64,000 nucleotides of DNA from Arthrobacter sp. Hiyo8 (GTDB lineage: Bacteria > Actinomycetota > Actinomycetes > Actinomycetales > Micrococcaceae). Below are positions 43,117 through 51,979 of the stretch, in pieces. The stretch lies in assembly GCA_001549895.1 (NCBI GenBank), contig AP014720.1:248001-312000 (forward strand), written 5' to 3'. How positions within the stretch are numbered: the first letter of the stretch is position 1; each line of letters begins with the position of its first letter. The notes beneath the pieces are model-generated. The model did not search any database, was not told where the DNA came from, and saw nothing but the letters and a program-made list of their open reading frames with translations. Both the position numbers and the translations under genes were made by a program.

Positions 43117-43983
43117 ATGGCGCGTCCCCCAGTTGAAACGATCGCGGATCATCTCTTCTTCACAACGGTGTTCATTGAAGCCTTTACCCCTACAGCTAGA
43201 TCCATGGGAACAGGCTTCATAATCAACTACCCCGCCCAGGAGGGCCACCGGCTGGTTCTCATCACAAACAAACATGTGTTCGACGGGGCAGAGCAAGTTG
43301 CCTTCACCATGCCCGCCGCGGAGAACACAGCCGAGCCAGCCAGCCGCGGTACACGTACGTTGGTCACCGGCTTCGGTGCCCAAACTTGGGTGGGGCACCC
43401 CGACTCAGGCGTCGACATCGGTGCCATGTTCTTCGCCGACGTTGTGAAGGCGATGGAAAATGGCGGTGCTGCCCCGTTCTATCGAGGGTTTAGACCCGAG
43501 CAGCTTGTTACACGGGACACCGCGAACTCGCTCGACTCTATCGAGCAAATCACGATGATTGGATACCCAAACGGATTATTTGACCAGTCCTCCATGTTGC
43601 CGATCGCAAGACGTGGTCAGACCGCAACGCCAATCTTTGATGACTACAACAATCTGCCAGCCTTCCTGATTGATGCTTCGGTTTTCCCGGGATCCAGCGG
43701 AAGCCCGGTTGTGCTGTACGACCGCGGGACGTTCACGACTCGTGACGGATCAACCCACTCCGGTTCCCGGATGGCGCTCCTCGGCGTTGTTGCTGCGGTT
43801 CACACTCGCCAAGTCAACGGCGTCGTTCAGATGGTGAGTGCCGGCATCGCCACCTTCGACGACATGATTGACCTAGGAATAGTCTTCAAAGCCAGCGCCA
43901 TCCAAGAAACCGTATTTGCGCTGCACGAGGCGAACGGGCTTCCCCTCCCGCTCGCGACCGTTGCCCATGAGGAGCTCGCGTAG
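43117..43983 (+). CDS. Trypsin-like serine peptidase, cytoplasmic
   Basis: ATG 43117 (TTG 43111 is in frame). The catalytic triad is readable: I-T-N-K-H-V-F (His), V-D-I-G-A-M (Asp), and F-P-G-S-S-G-S-P-V-V (Ser). There is no signal peptide, so it probably acts inside the cell. Intact, about 289 residues, lower GC than the plasmid backbone. Cytoplasmic trypsin-like peptidases are known from bacterial conflict systems, and its place beside Abi and DUF3644 genes suggests such a role. Confidence 0.87.
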   Translation: MARPPVETIADHLFFTTVFIEAFTPTARSMGTGFIINYPAQEGHRLVLITNKHVFDGAEQVAFTMPAAENTAEPASRGTRTLVTGFGAQTWVGHPDSGVDIGAMFFADVVKAMENGGAAPFYRGFRPEQLVTRDTANSLDSIEQITMIGYPNGLFDQSSMLPIARRGQTATPIFDDYNNLPAFLIDASVFPGSSGSPVVLYDRGTFTTRDGSTHSGSRMALLGVVAAVHTRQVNGVVQMVSAGIATFDDMIDLGIVFKASAIQETVFALHEANGLPLPLATVAHEELA

Positions 43984-44210
43984 CCGTCACCTCGGCAAAC
44001 CCGGAGGGCCATGTACGCCCTTCGCCACCGGGTGCAGAGCTGACCGATTGAAGATCGTTTACCTGGCACAGCGAGAAAGCAGACTGTCGACGTTGCGCGA
44101 CCTTGCGGGCCACTTCACACCCGCTAAGTAGCAACAGAAGGATGTCGCATCGAAATCGCCGGGGTGCGGCATGTACCGGTGTACCCGTATGGACAACATA
44201 GGGTGTGCTC

Positions 44211-45278
44211 ATGGCTCCTCGTCCAAAGTGGTGGCACACGTTACAGGCTTCCAAAGGGGAGGTGCGACTGGCCGTCGACCTCTACAACCGATCCGGCAAC
44301 GAGCGACAGCTCGAGGCGTTCATCGTTCATATGAACCTCGGCTGGACGAAGCTGCTGCAAGCTCGGACAGAGGGCGATGGTGGCGAGCTGATCGAGCGTG
44401 ATCCACGGGGGTGGCGCAGGAAGCACCCTGAGGGTGGGTACCTTTACAAGCCCCTCCGGACGCTTCTCAGCGAGCAGTTCACGAACACTGATCCGCGCCT
44501 CAGCAACATCGCGTTCTTCCAAGGACTCCGCAACCAAATCGAACATCGCCACGAGGCAAAGATCGCCGCGCTCGTCGCCGGCCGCACCCAAGCGCTTCTG
44601 ATCAACTACGAACAGACTCTGGTGGGCTGGTTCGGTCAGGAAGAAGCCCTCGGCTCCGAGTTGCGTTTTCCCCTGTTTGTATCGACCATCACCGAGCACG
44701 CAGCCGCCGCAGTGAAGGCTCTTCGTGCCCAGATTCCGCGCGGGGTTCTCGACTGGGTGCAGGACTTTGATGCTTCCCTTGAGCCTGGCCTTAGCGCGGA
44801 CCAACGTTTCGACTTCCGTATCTACCTTGTACCCCACAAGGGGCCGAAGACGCAGGCAGACGCCTCGATGACGTTCGTGCGCGAGGAAGAGCTCACTGCG
44901 GATCAGCGTGCCGTGCTCGATCAAGTGCAGACGATTATCCGCGAAAAGCATGTGCCGGTCGAAGACCTCAATGGATTGAAGGCCGGGGAAGTTGTTGAGC
45001 AAGTCGCGGCGCGACTGGACGCGACGTTCAATATGCACATGCATACCCAGGCATGGAAGTTCTATGGGGTACGGCCCCCGTCCGATACAACGGATCGGAC
45101 GGCGACGAAGCCGCAGTTCTGTCACTACAACGGGACGTTTGAGCAGTACATCTACACTGCAGCGTGGGTTGAATACCTGGTGCGGCATTTGGCCAATGCA
45201 GAGGAATACGCCGCTGTGCGAGCGTGGCGGGCGCCAGGCCAGCGGGTTCGTGAGGGATCGGAAGAATCCGCCGTCTAA
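44211..45278 (+). CDS. DUF3644-domain protein
   Basis: Intact, about 355 residues (ATG 44211; GTG 44205 also possible). The start L-Q-A-S-K-G-E-V-R-L-A-V-D-L-Y-N-R, then L-E-A-F-I-V-H-M-N-L-G-W-T-K-L-L-Q-A is typical of DUF3644, and F-F-Q-G-L-R-N-Q-I-E-H-R-H has an R-x4-H HEPN-like motif. HEPN folds are often RNases, so RNA cleavage is a reasonable inference. It follows the peptidase gene on the same strand at a distance of 227 bases. Confidence 0.78.
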   Translation: MAPRPKWWHTLQASKGEVRLAVDLYNRSGNERQLEAFIVHMNLGWTKLLQARTEGDGGELIERDPRGWRRKHPEGGYLYKPLRTLLSEQFTNTDPRLSNIAFFQGLRNQIEHRHEAKIAALVAGRTQALLINYEQTLVGWFGQEEALGSELRFPLFVSTITEHAAAAVKALRAQIPRGVLDWVQDFDASLEPGLSADQRFDFRIYLVPHKGPKTQADASMTFVREEELTADQRAVLDQVQTIIREKHVPVEDLNGLKAGEVVEQVAARLDATFNMHMHTQAWKFYGVRPPSDTTDRTATKPQFCHYNGTFEQYIYTAAWVEYLVRHLANAEEYAAVRAWRAPGQRVREGSEESAV

Positions 45279-45297
45279 GTGAGGAAAGAATTCGGGC

Positions 45298-45432
45298 ATG
45301 AAGGTTGACGCAGACGCTCCCGGCTTCGGCGTCATCCCCGCCGCGGAGCGTCCGGCAAGGAATCCTCTTGCGGGCGGCCGACCTCTTCTCCTAATCCAAC
45401 TTGGTGTGTCTTATGGCCTATGTGTCCCCTAA
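45298..45432 (+). CDS. Possible 44-residue protein
   Basis: ATG 45298 (M-K-V-D-A-D-A-P-G-F-G-V-I-P) lies ten bases after GAGGAAAG and 20 bases after the DUF3644 stop; it ends at TAA 45432. A good ribosome site but no recognisable protein. Confidence 0.35.
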   Translation: MKVDADAPGFGVIPAAERPARNPLAGGRPLLLIQLGVSYGLCVP

Positions 45433-45543
45433 TCCCTACGCCTGCAAGACTTTCGGCTTGAGCGTACTTATTTTGCGAGGCCGAGTCTCTGAAGGGTTTG
45501 GGCCACCGGCTTACCTGGACGAACGGAGGTCCAGCGTAGTCGC

Positions 45544-46334
45544 ATGGACACTCACTGCAATCCCGAGACCGCCGAGCAGGCTGAGCAGGCTGACATCGCT
45601 CGCGCGCGTTGGCTCGATGAAGAGATACACGAAATAGACATCTGGTGTGAACACATCGGGCGACGAGTGCGGGAGCAAATCAGGAAACAGGAAACCAGGA
45701 CAAGCCATTTCGTGGATGAGTCTGAGATCCTCTACGGCATCTGCGTCGTGATCAACCGCCTGGCTCAGATCGACTTTCTTCGGCACGGCCACATCAATGA
45801 CAAGGAATTCGGTCCTTGGTTCGCAGAAGCCACCGGCTGGCCCGATTTTGTTGCACAGGCGTTCTGGTTCTGCGTCCGGCATCCGACAATGCATCTGGGG
45901 CGCTCGATGCTGTTCGCCGACCACGGGCGCAAGTTTGGTGACGGCTACAGGCTTTTCGGAGATATTAACGGCGGATGGGATTACGACGAACTGGCGGTTT
46001 CAGGACCGGCCGCGGAGAACACCTATCTTCCCGAGGCCGTCCGAAGGTTCCACAGTTGGGGCCAAGGATGGTCATCAGAGCTGGGTGACAAGGTTTCCTT
46101 CCCAACGATGTGGTTGATGCACAGTCGATAGTGGTCCACTTCCACATTCCTGGACTGCTGCGCATCCTCGATAAGCTGCGCTCCGGCACGCTCAAACTGC
46201 TCCAGTCAGCCAACTACGAGCAGTTCATGAAGCTCTCCGAGCTCAACAAACGCACAGGCCTGTTGACTGCGCCAGGGTATGTCGCCTCCCATCACCTTCC
46301 TGCGCTCGACCTCGATTCGGAATGGGATGCCTAG
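45544..46334 (+). CDS. Hypothetical protein, one frameshift
   Basis: About 263 residues after one base is added near 46108; the first frame ends at 46131 and the second carries I-P-G-L-L-R-I-L-D-K-L-R-S-G to 46334. The first half is helical and charged (A-R-W-L-D-E-E-I-H-E-I-D-I-W), with F-W-F-C-V-R-H-P-T-M-H-L-G-R. No family recognised. It ends the second low-GC island. Confidence 0.5.
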
Positions 46335-46427
46335 CGAAATCCATTCGCCAGACAGGCGCTTATGTGGACGAGGTTGCCGACGACCGCCAAACGAAGTCAA
46401 CAGACACAGTCCACTGCTTGCCGCCAA

Positions 46428-46700
46428 CTACTCGGCGTTACTGCCGGTGGCGGGCTTCTTCTTCTTTGGAGCGGCGCCCGGTGCGGGCGCTTCCCGGCGT
46501 ATTGGTTCCCAGGGTTTGCCGTTGTTGTGCCGGCGCTGGAGCCGGCGGACTTCCTTGAGCGTGGCTGTCCCGATCAGTTCCGAGATGGACGCGTGTCCCT
46601 CGAGGTGGCCGGCGGCCGCGAAGGCCGCCCGGACCCGGCAGGCGTCGGCGGTCGCGAAGTACGGCGAAAAAGCTCTCGGGTTTGGCCCCGATAACGACAT
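46428..46700 (-). CDS. Small plasmid DNA-binding protein, second copy
   Basis: 90 residues from ATG 46700. The body A-A-F-A-A-A-G-H-L-E-G-H-A-S-I-S-E-L-I and A-T-L-K-E-V-R-R-L-Q is the same as in the gene at 47730-48002; the DNA of the two is highly similar over about 240 bases. The first dozen residues differ because of an indel at the run before F-S-P-Y. The pattern recalls small ParB-like proteins of actinobacterial plasmids. The C-terminal tail is lysine-rich (P-K-K-K-K-P). Confidence 0.6.
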   Translation of the reverse strand: MSLSGPNPRAFSPYFATADACRVRAAFAAAGHLEGHASISELIGTATLKEVRRLQRRHNNGKPWEPIRREAPAPGAAPKKKKPATGSNAE

Positions 46701-46773
46701 CCCACGGGAAAGCCAGAGAGGGGTGCCAGGAAACCTTGACGCCGTCCCGATCGCTGGTGGTTCCTCCTGAGTT

Positions 46774-47190
46774 CTAGACTCCGCCAAGCCGCTGGGCGAC
46801 CAGACCAAAGAGCCACACGGCGGCGTACAAGCCTGCGGCTCCGGCAGCAGCGGTGAGCGCTCCGGTTGCTACCGCCGCCTTGCTCCTGGCGTACAGGGTG
46901 CAGCCGACGAACATGCCGAAGCCGGCGACGATCCAGAGTCCGGCCAGGACGATCGTGCCGAGTGCCGCCAGATCCTTGACCAGGAGGACCGGAGCCAGCG
47001 ACCAGGTCGCGATCGGGTTGGCAACGGCAAAGGCGGACGGGTCTGTGGCGGCAAGAGCCAACTGGGCTTTCGACGGAGCGAACGCGAGGAGGACAATAGC
47101 CAGGACTGCGTAGACAGAGGGAATGACGATCGTGAGCTTCCGGAAGAGCTGGGCACGGCGGTCTGTGAGTCCTGTGCCATCGGTGATCAT
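46774..47190 (-). CDS. Small integral membrane protein
   Basis: 138 residues from ATG 47190, chosen because AGGGAGGG lies six bases upstream. About four hydrophobic helices: I-V-I-P-S-V-Y-A-V-L-A-I-V-L-L-A-F, A-P-V-L-L-V-K-D-L-A, T-I-V-L-A-G-L-W-I-V-A-G-F-G-M-F, and G-L-Y-A-A-V-W-L-F-G-L. Intact. Resembles plasmid-borne membrane proteins linked to transfer, but no family is certain. Confidence 0.65.
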   Translation of the reverse strand: MITDGTGLTDRRAQLFRKLTIVIPSVYAVLAIVLLAFAPSKAQLALAATDPSAFAVANPIATWSLAPVLLVKDLAALGTIVLAGLWIVAGFGMFVGCTLYARSKAAVATGALTAAAGAAGLYAAVWLFGLVAQRLGGV

Positions 47191-47412
47191 CAGTTTCCCT
47201 CCCTGGGGGCTTTCTTCCCTCATGTCGGGTTCCTTCCCTGAGGCGAGTGGTTGGCGGACCTTGCGGCGCTTCTGCTGGGGTGCGGCAAGCCTTTTCTGTG
47301 GATCTGGACCAGAGTCTAAGACGGTCCTCCGACATTTATTGCAGCGCCAACCTCCGACTAGGGTCGCTTACCCACAAGCTCGAATCACACATTGCCTACT
47401 CCTTCTCTACCG

Positions 47413-47718
47413 TTAACGGCGTGGACGCAGCTCGCTGTGATCGCGCCAGGCCTGGGTGCCGTCGTCGTACTCGACGGTCCATTCATCCGTACCCGGTCGC
47501 TCGACGATGACGGCCGTCTCCCAGCCAGAGCCGTCCTGGCGCGCGACCTCGACACTCATGCCGTCCGGGAAAGGATCGTGACTGGCGAGGTAGTCGGACA
47601 CAATGTCCTGCAGGGTTTCCCGCGAAAGGGGCCGTGCATCTGGCGCGGCGAGCATCCAGCTCTCTAGGCCGTCGTGCTCCGCCCAGGCGATGGCCAGCGT
47701 CTCGACGTGGTTCTGCAT
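47413..47718 (-). CDS. Small acidic hypothetical protein
   Basis: 101 residues from ATG 47718, with AAGGAG six bases upstream. Acidic, with W-T-V-E-Y-D-D-G-T-Q-A-W-R-D near the end. Intact. It starts 12 bases after the upstream DNA-binding gene stops, so it is part of the kfrA operon. Confidence 0.6.
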   Translation of the reverse strand: MQNHVETLAIAWAEHDGLESWMLAAPDARPLSRETLQDIVSDYLASHDPFPDGMSVEVARQDGSGWETAVIVERPGTDEWTVEYDDGTQAWRDHSELRPRR

Positions 47719-47729
47719 CTCGTTCTCCT

Positions 47730-48002
47730 TCAATCGGCCGTAACGGCGCCAGAGTGGCGGGATAGTTCGTCTTTAGCGCGCCGGCCGGTGCGGGCGCTTC
47801 CCGGCGGTAGAGGTTCCCAGGGTTTGCCGTTGTTGTGGCTGCGCTGGAGCCGGCGGACTTCCTTGAGCGTAGCGGCCTCGATCAGTTCCGAGATGGATGC
47901 ATATCCCTCGAGGTGGCCGGCGGCCGCGAAGGCCGCCCGGACCTGGCCGGCGTCCGCGATCGCGAAGTACGGGGAAAAGCTCTCGGGTTTGGCTTTGCTC
48001 AC
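47730..48002 (-). CDS. Small plasmid DNA-binding protein, first copy
   Basis: 90 residues from GTG 48002, overlapping the kfrA stop (GTGA). S-F-S-P-Y-F-A-I-A-D-A-G-Q-V-R-A-A-F opens the domain, followed by S-I-S-E-L-I-E-A-A-T-L-K-E-V. A ribbon-helix-helix-like, ParB-type partition or copy-control role is inferred from its place after kfrA. No partition ATPase is present in the window. Confidence 0.65.
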   Translation of the reverse strand: MSKAKPESFSPYFAIADAGQVRAAFAAAGHLEGYASISELIEAATLKEVRRLQRSHNNGKPWEPLPPGSARTGRRAKDELSRHSGAVTAD

Positions 48003-48606
48003 TCCCCCGCGCCCTTTGTCTCCGGGGAGACACGCTGCAGCAGGGCGTTGTGGACCTGTTCAAGGGTGCTGGCGCGGACCTCGGCCGTTGCCAGTTTGCG
48101 TGCTGCGTCCGCGGCTTCCTTGGCGGCGGCCCGCTCGGCTTCCCTGGAATCCTCCAGCTGCTTGCCGATCACGGCGAGCTGGCGCTCCAAGGCTCCCCGC
48201 TGGGCCTCCAGCCGGGTGATCTCCCCAGCGTGGGCAGTTGCGGCAGCATCCTTCTCAGCGCTTGCCTGGTCCAGGTCGGCGACGAGCTCGGAGATCTCCT
48301 GGTCTTTGTCTTTGCGTTCCTGTGCCCAGGAGGCTTCCACGGCGGTGTGGCGTTCAGCGGCCAGGGCGGATGCTTCAGCCCAGCAGGCTCCGGCAAGGCG
48401 GGCCGCCTGCTCCAGCAGGGCCGCGGGGTGGCGGCGACCTGTCCGCCGGCGGCCTGCTTTTCCTCCGTCCATTCCTTCAGGTACCGGGTGGCGTCGGCGT
48501 TGCTCACGCCGGCGGCCGCGCGGACCGTGGACACGGTTGGCCTGCGCTCGGCACTGATTTGCTCGGCCGCGGCGTAGACGCGGTCCTTCACGCTCGACGT
48601 CATCAA
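47999..48606 (-). CDS. kfrA: KfrA-like plasmid DNA-binding coiled-coil protein, one frameshift
   Basis: The N-terminal KfrA domain (V-K-D-R-V-Y-A-A-A-E-Q-I, R-P-T-V-S-T-V-R-A-A-A-G-V-S-N) binds DNA; the rest is a long alanine-rich coiled coil (A-H-A-G-E-I-T-R-L-E-A-Q-R). One missing base near 48425 is the only break. KfrA proteins organise plasmid DNA and repress their own promoter; the 16-base palindrome at 48636-48671, 30 bases upstream, is the obvious operator. Confidence 0.82.
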
Positions 48607-48635
48607 AGCACCTCTTCGATTGTTGGTCCATGAAT

Positions 48636-48671
48636 AGTAGTAGGAGTAGTAACGATACTACTCCTACTACT
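48636..48671. promoter_or_regulatory. Perfect 16-base inverted repeat upstream of kfrA
   Basis: AGTAGTAGGAGTAGTA and its exact reverse complement are separated by ACGA. The arms are also internally repetitive (AGTAGTA twice). The size and position fit a KfrA operator or a partition site. Confidence 0.85.
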
Positions 48672-48708
48672 GATGTATTGTCCTCGGCCGCCGTGACGTG
48701 GGATGTGA

Positions 48709-48894
48709 TTATGGTTTCTGCCGACCCTCTTCGTCCTGGATGATTCCTCCATCCCGAACCTGCTCCCGGTATTCCAGGGCCGTGGTCACGCGGTGCAGCT
48801 GGTACTTCAGCCGCAACTCCTCCTCGTGCTCCGTGGTACGCATCAGCTTTTGGAAGTAAACGGCCCGCGCAGTGACAAGTTTCGTCAGGGCCAT
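48709..48894 (-). CDS. Small hypothetical protein
   Basis: 61 residues from ATG 48894 (M-A-L-T-K-L-V-T-A-R-A-V-Y-F), mostly charged helix. Its start lies within the last codons of the upstream small membrane protein, so the two are coupled. Confidence 0.55.
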   Translation of the reverse strand: MALTKLVTARAVYFQKLMRTTEHEEELRLKYQLHRVTTALEYREQVRDGGIIQDEEGRQKP

Positions 48895-49040
48895 TGATAT
48901 GCCAGATCGGTGCCGGACGCTGACCGGACATCTTCCATAAGAGCCTTCCGGATCCTTGTCTCTCGGATGCCCAGCCAGGTCGCTATTGCGAGTAAGGCCA
49001 GGAGGACAGCTACCCCGGTCCAGATGAATTCTCCCGGCAT
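48885..49040 (-). CDS. Small single-pass membrane protein
   Basis: 51 residues from ATG 49040, preceded by GGGAGG at the right distance. One membrane helix (W-T-G-V-A-V-L-L-A-L-L-A-I-A-T-W-L) near the N-terminus, then a charged cytoplasmic tail. Overlaps the next small gene. Confidence 0.55.
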   Translation of the reverse strand: MPGEFIWTGVAVLLALLAIATWLGIRETRIRKALMEDVRSASGTDLAYQWP

Positions 49041-49269
49041 TATTCCTCCCGTTGCTTCTTTCGTCGTGTTTCTCTATCCATAGCACGGGGCTACGACAGG
49101 GCGCAGGGAGGGTGCGGCCGGCCCGTTACCTTTTTCGTAGCCCGTTCCTGTTGCAGGATGAGGGTGTGCTGGCCTGCCGGCCCGGCATGATTGCCGCCCC
49201 AGTCGTCAATGATCCGGGGGGTGTTGTCACCGGGTCCGGTAGGTGCCGGAGAGACCGCTAATAGAGGCA

Positions 49270-49365
49270 GGACAGGTTGGGATCGTCGTGCGTAACGTGG
49301 ATGCCGGGCTCTGACACCGCGGACAGTCCAGCACAGGTATCAGCCGCTGCGACTGGGAGGTACAG
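49270..49365 (+). ncRNA. Candidate IS110 bridge-RNA region
   Basis: The non-coding left end directly before the transposase. It is placed where IS110-group bridge RNAs are made. I did not fold it; at 96 bases it is shorter than the best-known bridge RNA, so the RNA could start left of 49261 or run into the gene. Confidence 0.35.
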
Positions 49366-50565
49366 GTGATCGGAAACCACGAAAGCATCGATGTCTTTAT
49401 CGGCCTGGACGTCGGCAAGGGCGAACACCACGCCGTTGCCTTGGACCGGGCAGGTAAGAAGCTCTTCGACAAGGCCTTGCCCAACGACGAGGTCAGGCTG
49501 CGCGAAATCCTCGATTCTTTGAACAAGCACGGCAGCATCCTGCTCGTGGTTGACCAGCCAGCGACGATCGGTGCGTTGCCCGTCGCAGTTGCCCAGGCCG
49601 CCGGTGTAACCGTCGGATACCTGCCCGGACTGGCGATGCGCCGGATCGCGGACCTGCACCCTGGCGAGGCTAAAACCGACGCCCGGGACGCGTTCATCAT
49701 CGCCGAAGCGGCCCGGACTATGCCCCACACCCTGCGCTCCATCCAGATCGCCGACGAACAGCTAGCGGAACTGACCATGCTCTGCGGCTTCGACGACGAC
49801 CTTGCCAAACAGGCCACCGCGACGTCGAACAGGATCCGCGGCCTGCTCACCCAGATCCACCCGGCACTGGAGCGTGTCCTTGGCCCGCGCCTGGACCACC
49901 CGGCCGTGCTGGATCTGCTGCGAACCTGGCCGACCCCCGAAGCCCTCCGTCATGCCGGCCGCCGCCGGATCGGTAACAGGCTCAAGAAGCTCGCACCCCG
50001 GATGGGCGAACGCCTCGCCGGCGAGATCATCGCCGCCCTGGACCAGCAAACGGTCACAGTCATCGGGACGAACGCGGCCACCATCGTCCTGCCCCAGCTT
50101 GCCCGGATGCTCGCCGACATCCGCGAATCACGGGACACCGTCTTCACGCAGGTCGAAGCCCTCGTGGAGGCCCACCCTCTTCACCCGGTCCTGACGTCAC
50201 TCCCGGCGGTCGGCGTCAGGACCGCAGCACGCATCCTCACCGAGATCGTCGGCAAAGATTTCGCCACCGCAGGGCACATGGCCTCCTACGCAGGCCTCGC
50301 CCCGGTGACCTGGAGATCCGGGTCTTCGATCCGCGGCGACCACCCATCCCGGAAAGGAAACAAGATCCTCAAAAGAGCCCTGTTCCTCTCCGCCTTCGCA
50401 GCCTTGAAGGACCCGCCGTCGAGGGCCTACTACGACAGGAAACGCGCCGAAGGCAAACGCCACAACCAGGCCCTCATCGCCCTCGCCCGCCGCCGCTGCG
50501 ACACGCTCTTCGCCATGCTCAGAGACGGCACGTTCTACGAACCACGAACGCCCTCAGCAACTTGA
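49366..50565 (+). CDS. IS110-family transposase
   Basis: Intact, 399 residues from GTG 49366. The N-terminal DEDD RuvC-like domain has F-I-G-L-D-V-G-K (first D), V-V-D-Q-P (acidic site), and K-T-D-A-R-D-A (last acidic pair). The C-terminal Transposase_20 domain has L-P-A-V-G-V-R-T-A-A and the serine-containing R-S-G-S-S-I-R-G-D. Ends at TGA 50563-50565. It cuts and joins at sites chosen by the bridge RNA. Confidence 0.93.
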   Translation: MIGNHESIDVFIGLDVGKGEHHAVALDRAGKKLFDKALPNDEVRLREILDSLNKHGSILLVVDQPATIGALPVAVAQAAGVTVGYLPGLAMRRIADLHPGEAKTDARDAFIIAEAARTMPHTLRSIQIADEQLAELTMLCGFDDDLAKQATATSNRIRGLLTQIHPALERVLGPRLDHPAVLDLLRTWPTPEALRHAGRRRIGNRLKKLAPRMGERLAGEIIAALDQQTVTVIGTNAATIVLPQLARMLADIRESRDTVFTQVEALVEAHPLHPVLTSLPAVGVRTAARILTEIVGKDFATAGHMASYAGLAPVTWRSGSSIRGDHPSRKGNKILKRALFLSAFAALKDPPSRAYYDRKRAEGKRHNQALIALARRRCDTLFAMLRDGTFYEPRTPSAT

Positions 50566-50599
50566 CGAAAACCATAGAGGCACCCCCCTTGGCTGATGT

Positions 50600-51126
50600 T
50601 TAGAACGGGGTTCGGCGTCCGGGCCGTTGCCCCATCCGCCGGCATTGCCGGTGGACTGCGTGGCCCATGGGTCATCCTGCGGGAGGGACTGGCCCGTGCC
50701 GCCAGGCTGGGTGGGCCGCCCTGGCCGCCGAAACCGTTGCCCCGGGTCCCCGGCTCCGGCACCGCGCTGGGTGCGGTTGATTTTGGCGTTGGCGTAGCGG
50801 AGGCTGGGCCGACCTCCTCTACCTCGAGCTCAATAACGGTGCGCTTCTCGCCTTCCTTGGTCTCGTACGAGCGGACTTCAGCCGGCCTGAGACGATGACG
50901 CGCATACCCTTGGTGAGGGATTCGGCGACGTTCTCGGCCGCTTCACGCCAGACCGAGGCCGGAGAAAGAGGGTCTCCCCGTCCTTCCATTCATTGGACTG
51001 CCGGTCGAAGGTGCGCGGCGTTGACGCGACGGTGAAGTTCGCGACAGCGGATCCGTTTGGAGAGTATTTCAGTTCTGGGTCCGCTGTTAGATTTCCGATC
51101 ACTGTGATGGTTGTTTCGCCGGCCAT
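50600..51126 (-). CDS. ssb: Single-stranded DNA-binding protein, frameshifted
   Basis: ATG 51126. The OB-fold N-terminus is [14 protein letters not shown]. After one missing base near 50960 it continues [15 protein letters not shown] and G-R-L-K-S-R-S-Y-E-T. A second break near 50710 leads to the true end [11 protein letters not shown], the acidic tip that binds partner proteins, at TAA 50600-50602. A plasmid SSB supports transfer and replication. It overlaps the small gene upstream. Confidence 0.85.
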
Positions 51127-51346
51127 GATGTGGACCTTCCTGAGGATGTTACTGAGGGTGGTGTCTTCGGTATCGGGACTGTCCTGCTCGGTGTCGTACC
51201 AGGCGGCCGCGGGTCCGGCTCCACGAGGTAGGGGTCGATGAGGGGACGTTGATGGTGCTGGAAGGGTTGGCTTCGAGTCCGAACCAGTCCTCGTCCGGGT
51301 CGTACCGGCGGGGCGTGAGGGCGAACCGGTCCTGCGGGGTGTTCAT
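51099..51346 (-). CDS. Small hypothetical protein, one frameshift
   Basis: ATG 51346 overlaps the stop of the redoxin gene (TGATG). Starts [12 protein letters not shown] and W-F-G-L-E-A-N-P; after one added base near 51235 it reads [11 protein letters not shown] and ends within the ssb start. No family recognised. Confidence 0.45.
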
Positions 51347-51615
51347 CAGGCCGCTTTGTGGTGCGTGGCTGCCTGAACCAGCTTGTCGCGGCGCAGGCCT
51401 GCCCAGTGGTCTTCGTCATCGGAGTTGTTCACGACGACGGGGGCCTGGGAGTAGCCGAGTTCCTGGGTGATGTATTCCAGCGCTGCCGGCACTTCGGTGA
51501 TGTCCACCGCCTGGTAGGTGATGCCTTTGCGGTCGAAGTAGGCCTTCGTCTCATCGCACTGGCTGCAGGCCGGCTTGGTGTAGATGGTGTACTCGGCGGT
51601 AGTTGAGGAAGTCAT
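51346..51615 (-). CDS. NrdH-like glutaredoxin
   Basis: Intact, 89 residues. The redox motif P-A-C-S-Q-C-D-E-T sits near residue 17, followed by A-V-D-I-T-E-V-P-A-A-L-E and the cis-Pro Q-A-P-V-V-V. NrdH-type proteins reduce ribonucleotide reductase or other disulfides in the cytoplasm. First gene of an overlapping cluster with the small gene and ssb. Confidence 0.85.
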   Translation of the reverse strand: MTSSTTAEYTIYTKPACSQCDETKAYFDRKGITYQAVDITEVPAALEYITQELGYSQAPVVVNNSDDEDHWAGLRRDKLVQAATHHKAA

Positions 51616-51979
51616 TTTCAGTACCTTGGTTTCGTATCAAATGAGTTGCGTTCGTCTGGGTGACTTTCTACCTCAAGTCTACCTTTTTTCATATGAAAAA
51701 CAAGGGTCTTGCCCTTATTTTACGGGATTTTTATGACAACATATGTGCGACTTTAAAGGGTTGGTGGCCGCGGTTTCGTGACCTGTGGATTGGCTTCCTG
51801 GACTCTGGGGTGAACGTGCGAAGCAGCCCGCTGGGAATCCCCCTGCGCTTGAAGACCCGTGTCGTAATTCCGGCGAGTTTCCCGCGTGTGTCTGCCCTGC
51901 CGTCCGGGTGTGTGTTGTCCCGGCCCAATGCACTCAAACATCTGTTTCTGGTGCGTCAGGAGATGGAGTCTTGGTCCGG
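51616..51979. other. Gap before IS30, no supported gene
   Basis: An AT-rich stretch (51660-51760) upstream of the redoxin gene probably holds its promoter. I see no gene; the frames that cross the region lack starts and protein-like content. Confidence 0.5.

Larger units (their letters stand above)
49261..50582 (+). mobile_element. IS110-family insertion sequence
   Basis: An intact IS110 transposase flanked by a 9-base direct repeat, ATAGAGGCA, at 49261-49269 and 50574-50582, with no inverted repeats, as expected for this family. The left non-coding part (49270-49365) is short. In IS110 elements the non-coding end encodes a bridge RNA that pairs with donor and target. Confidence 0.75.
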
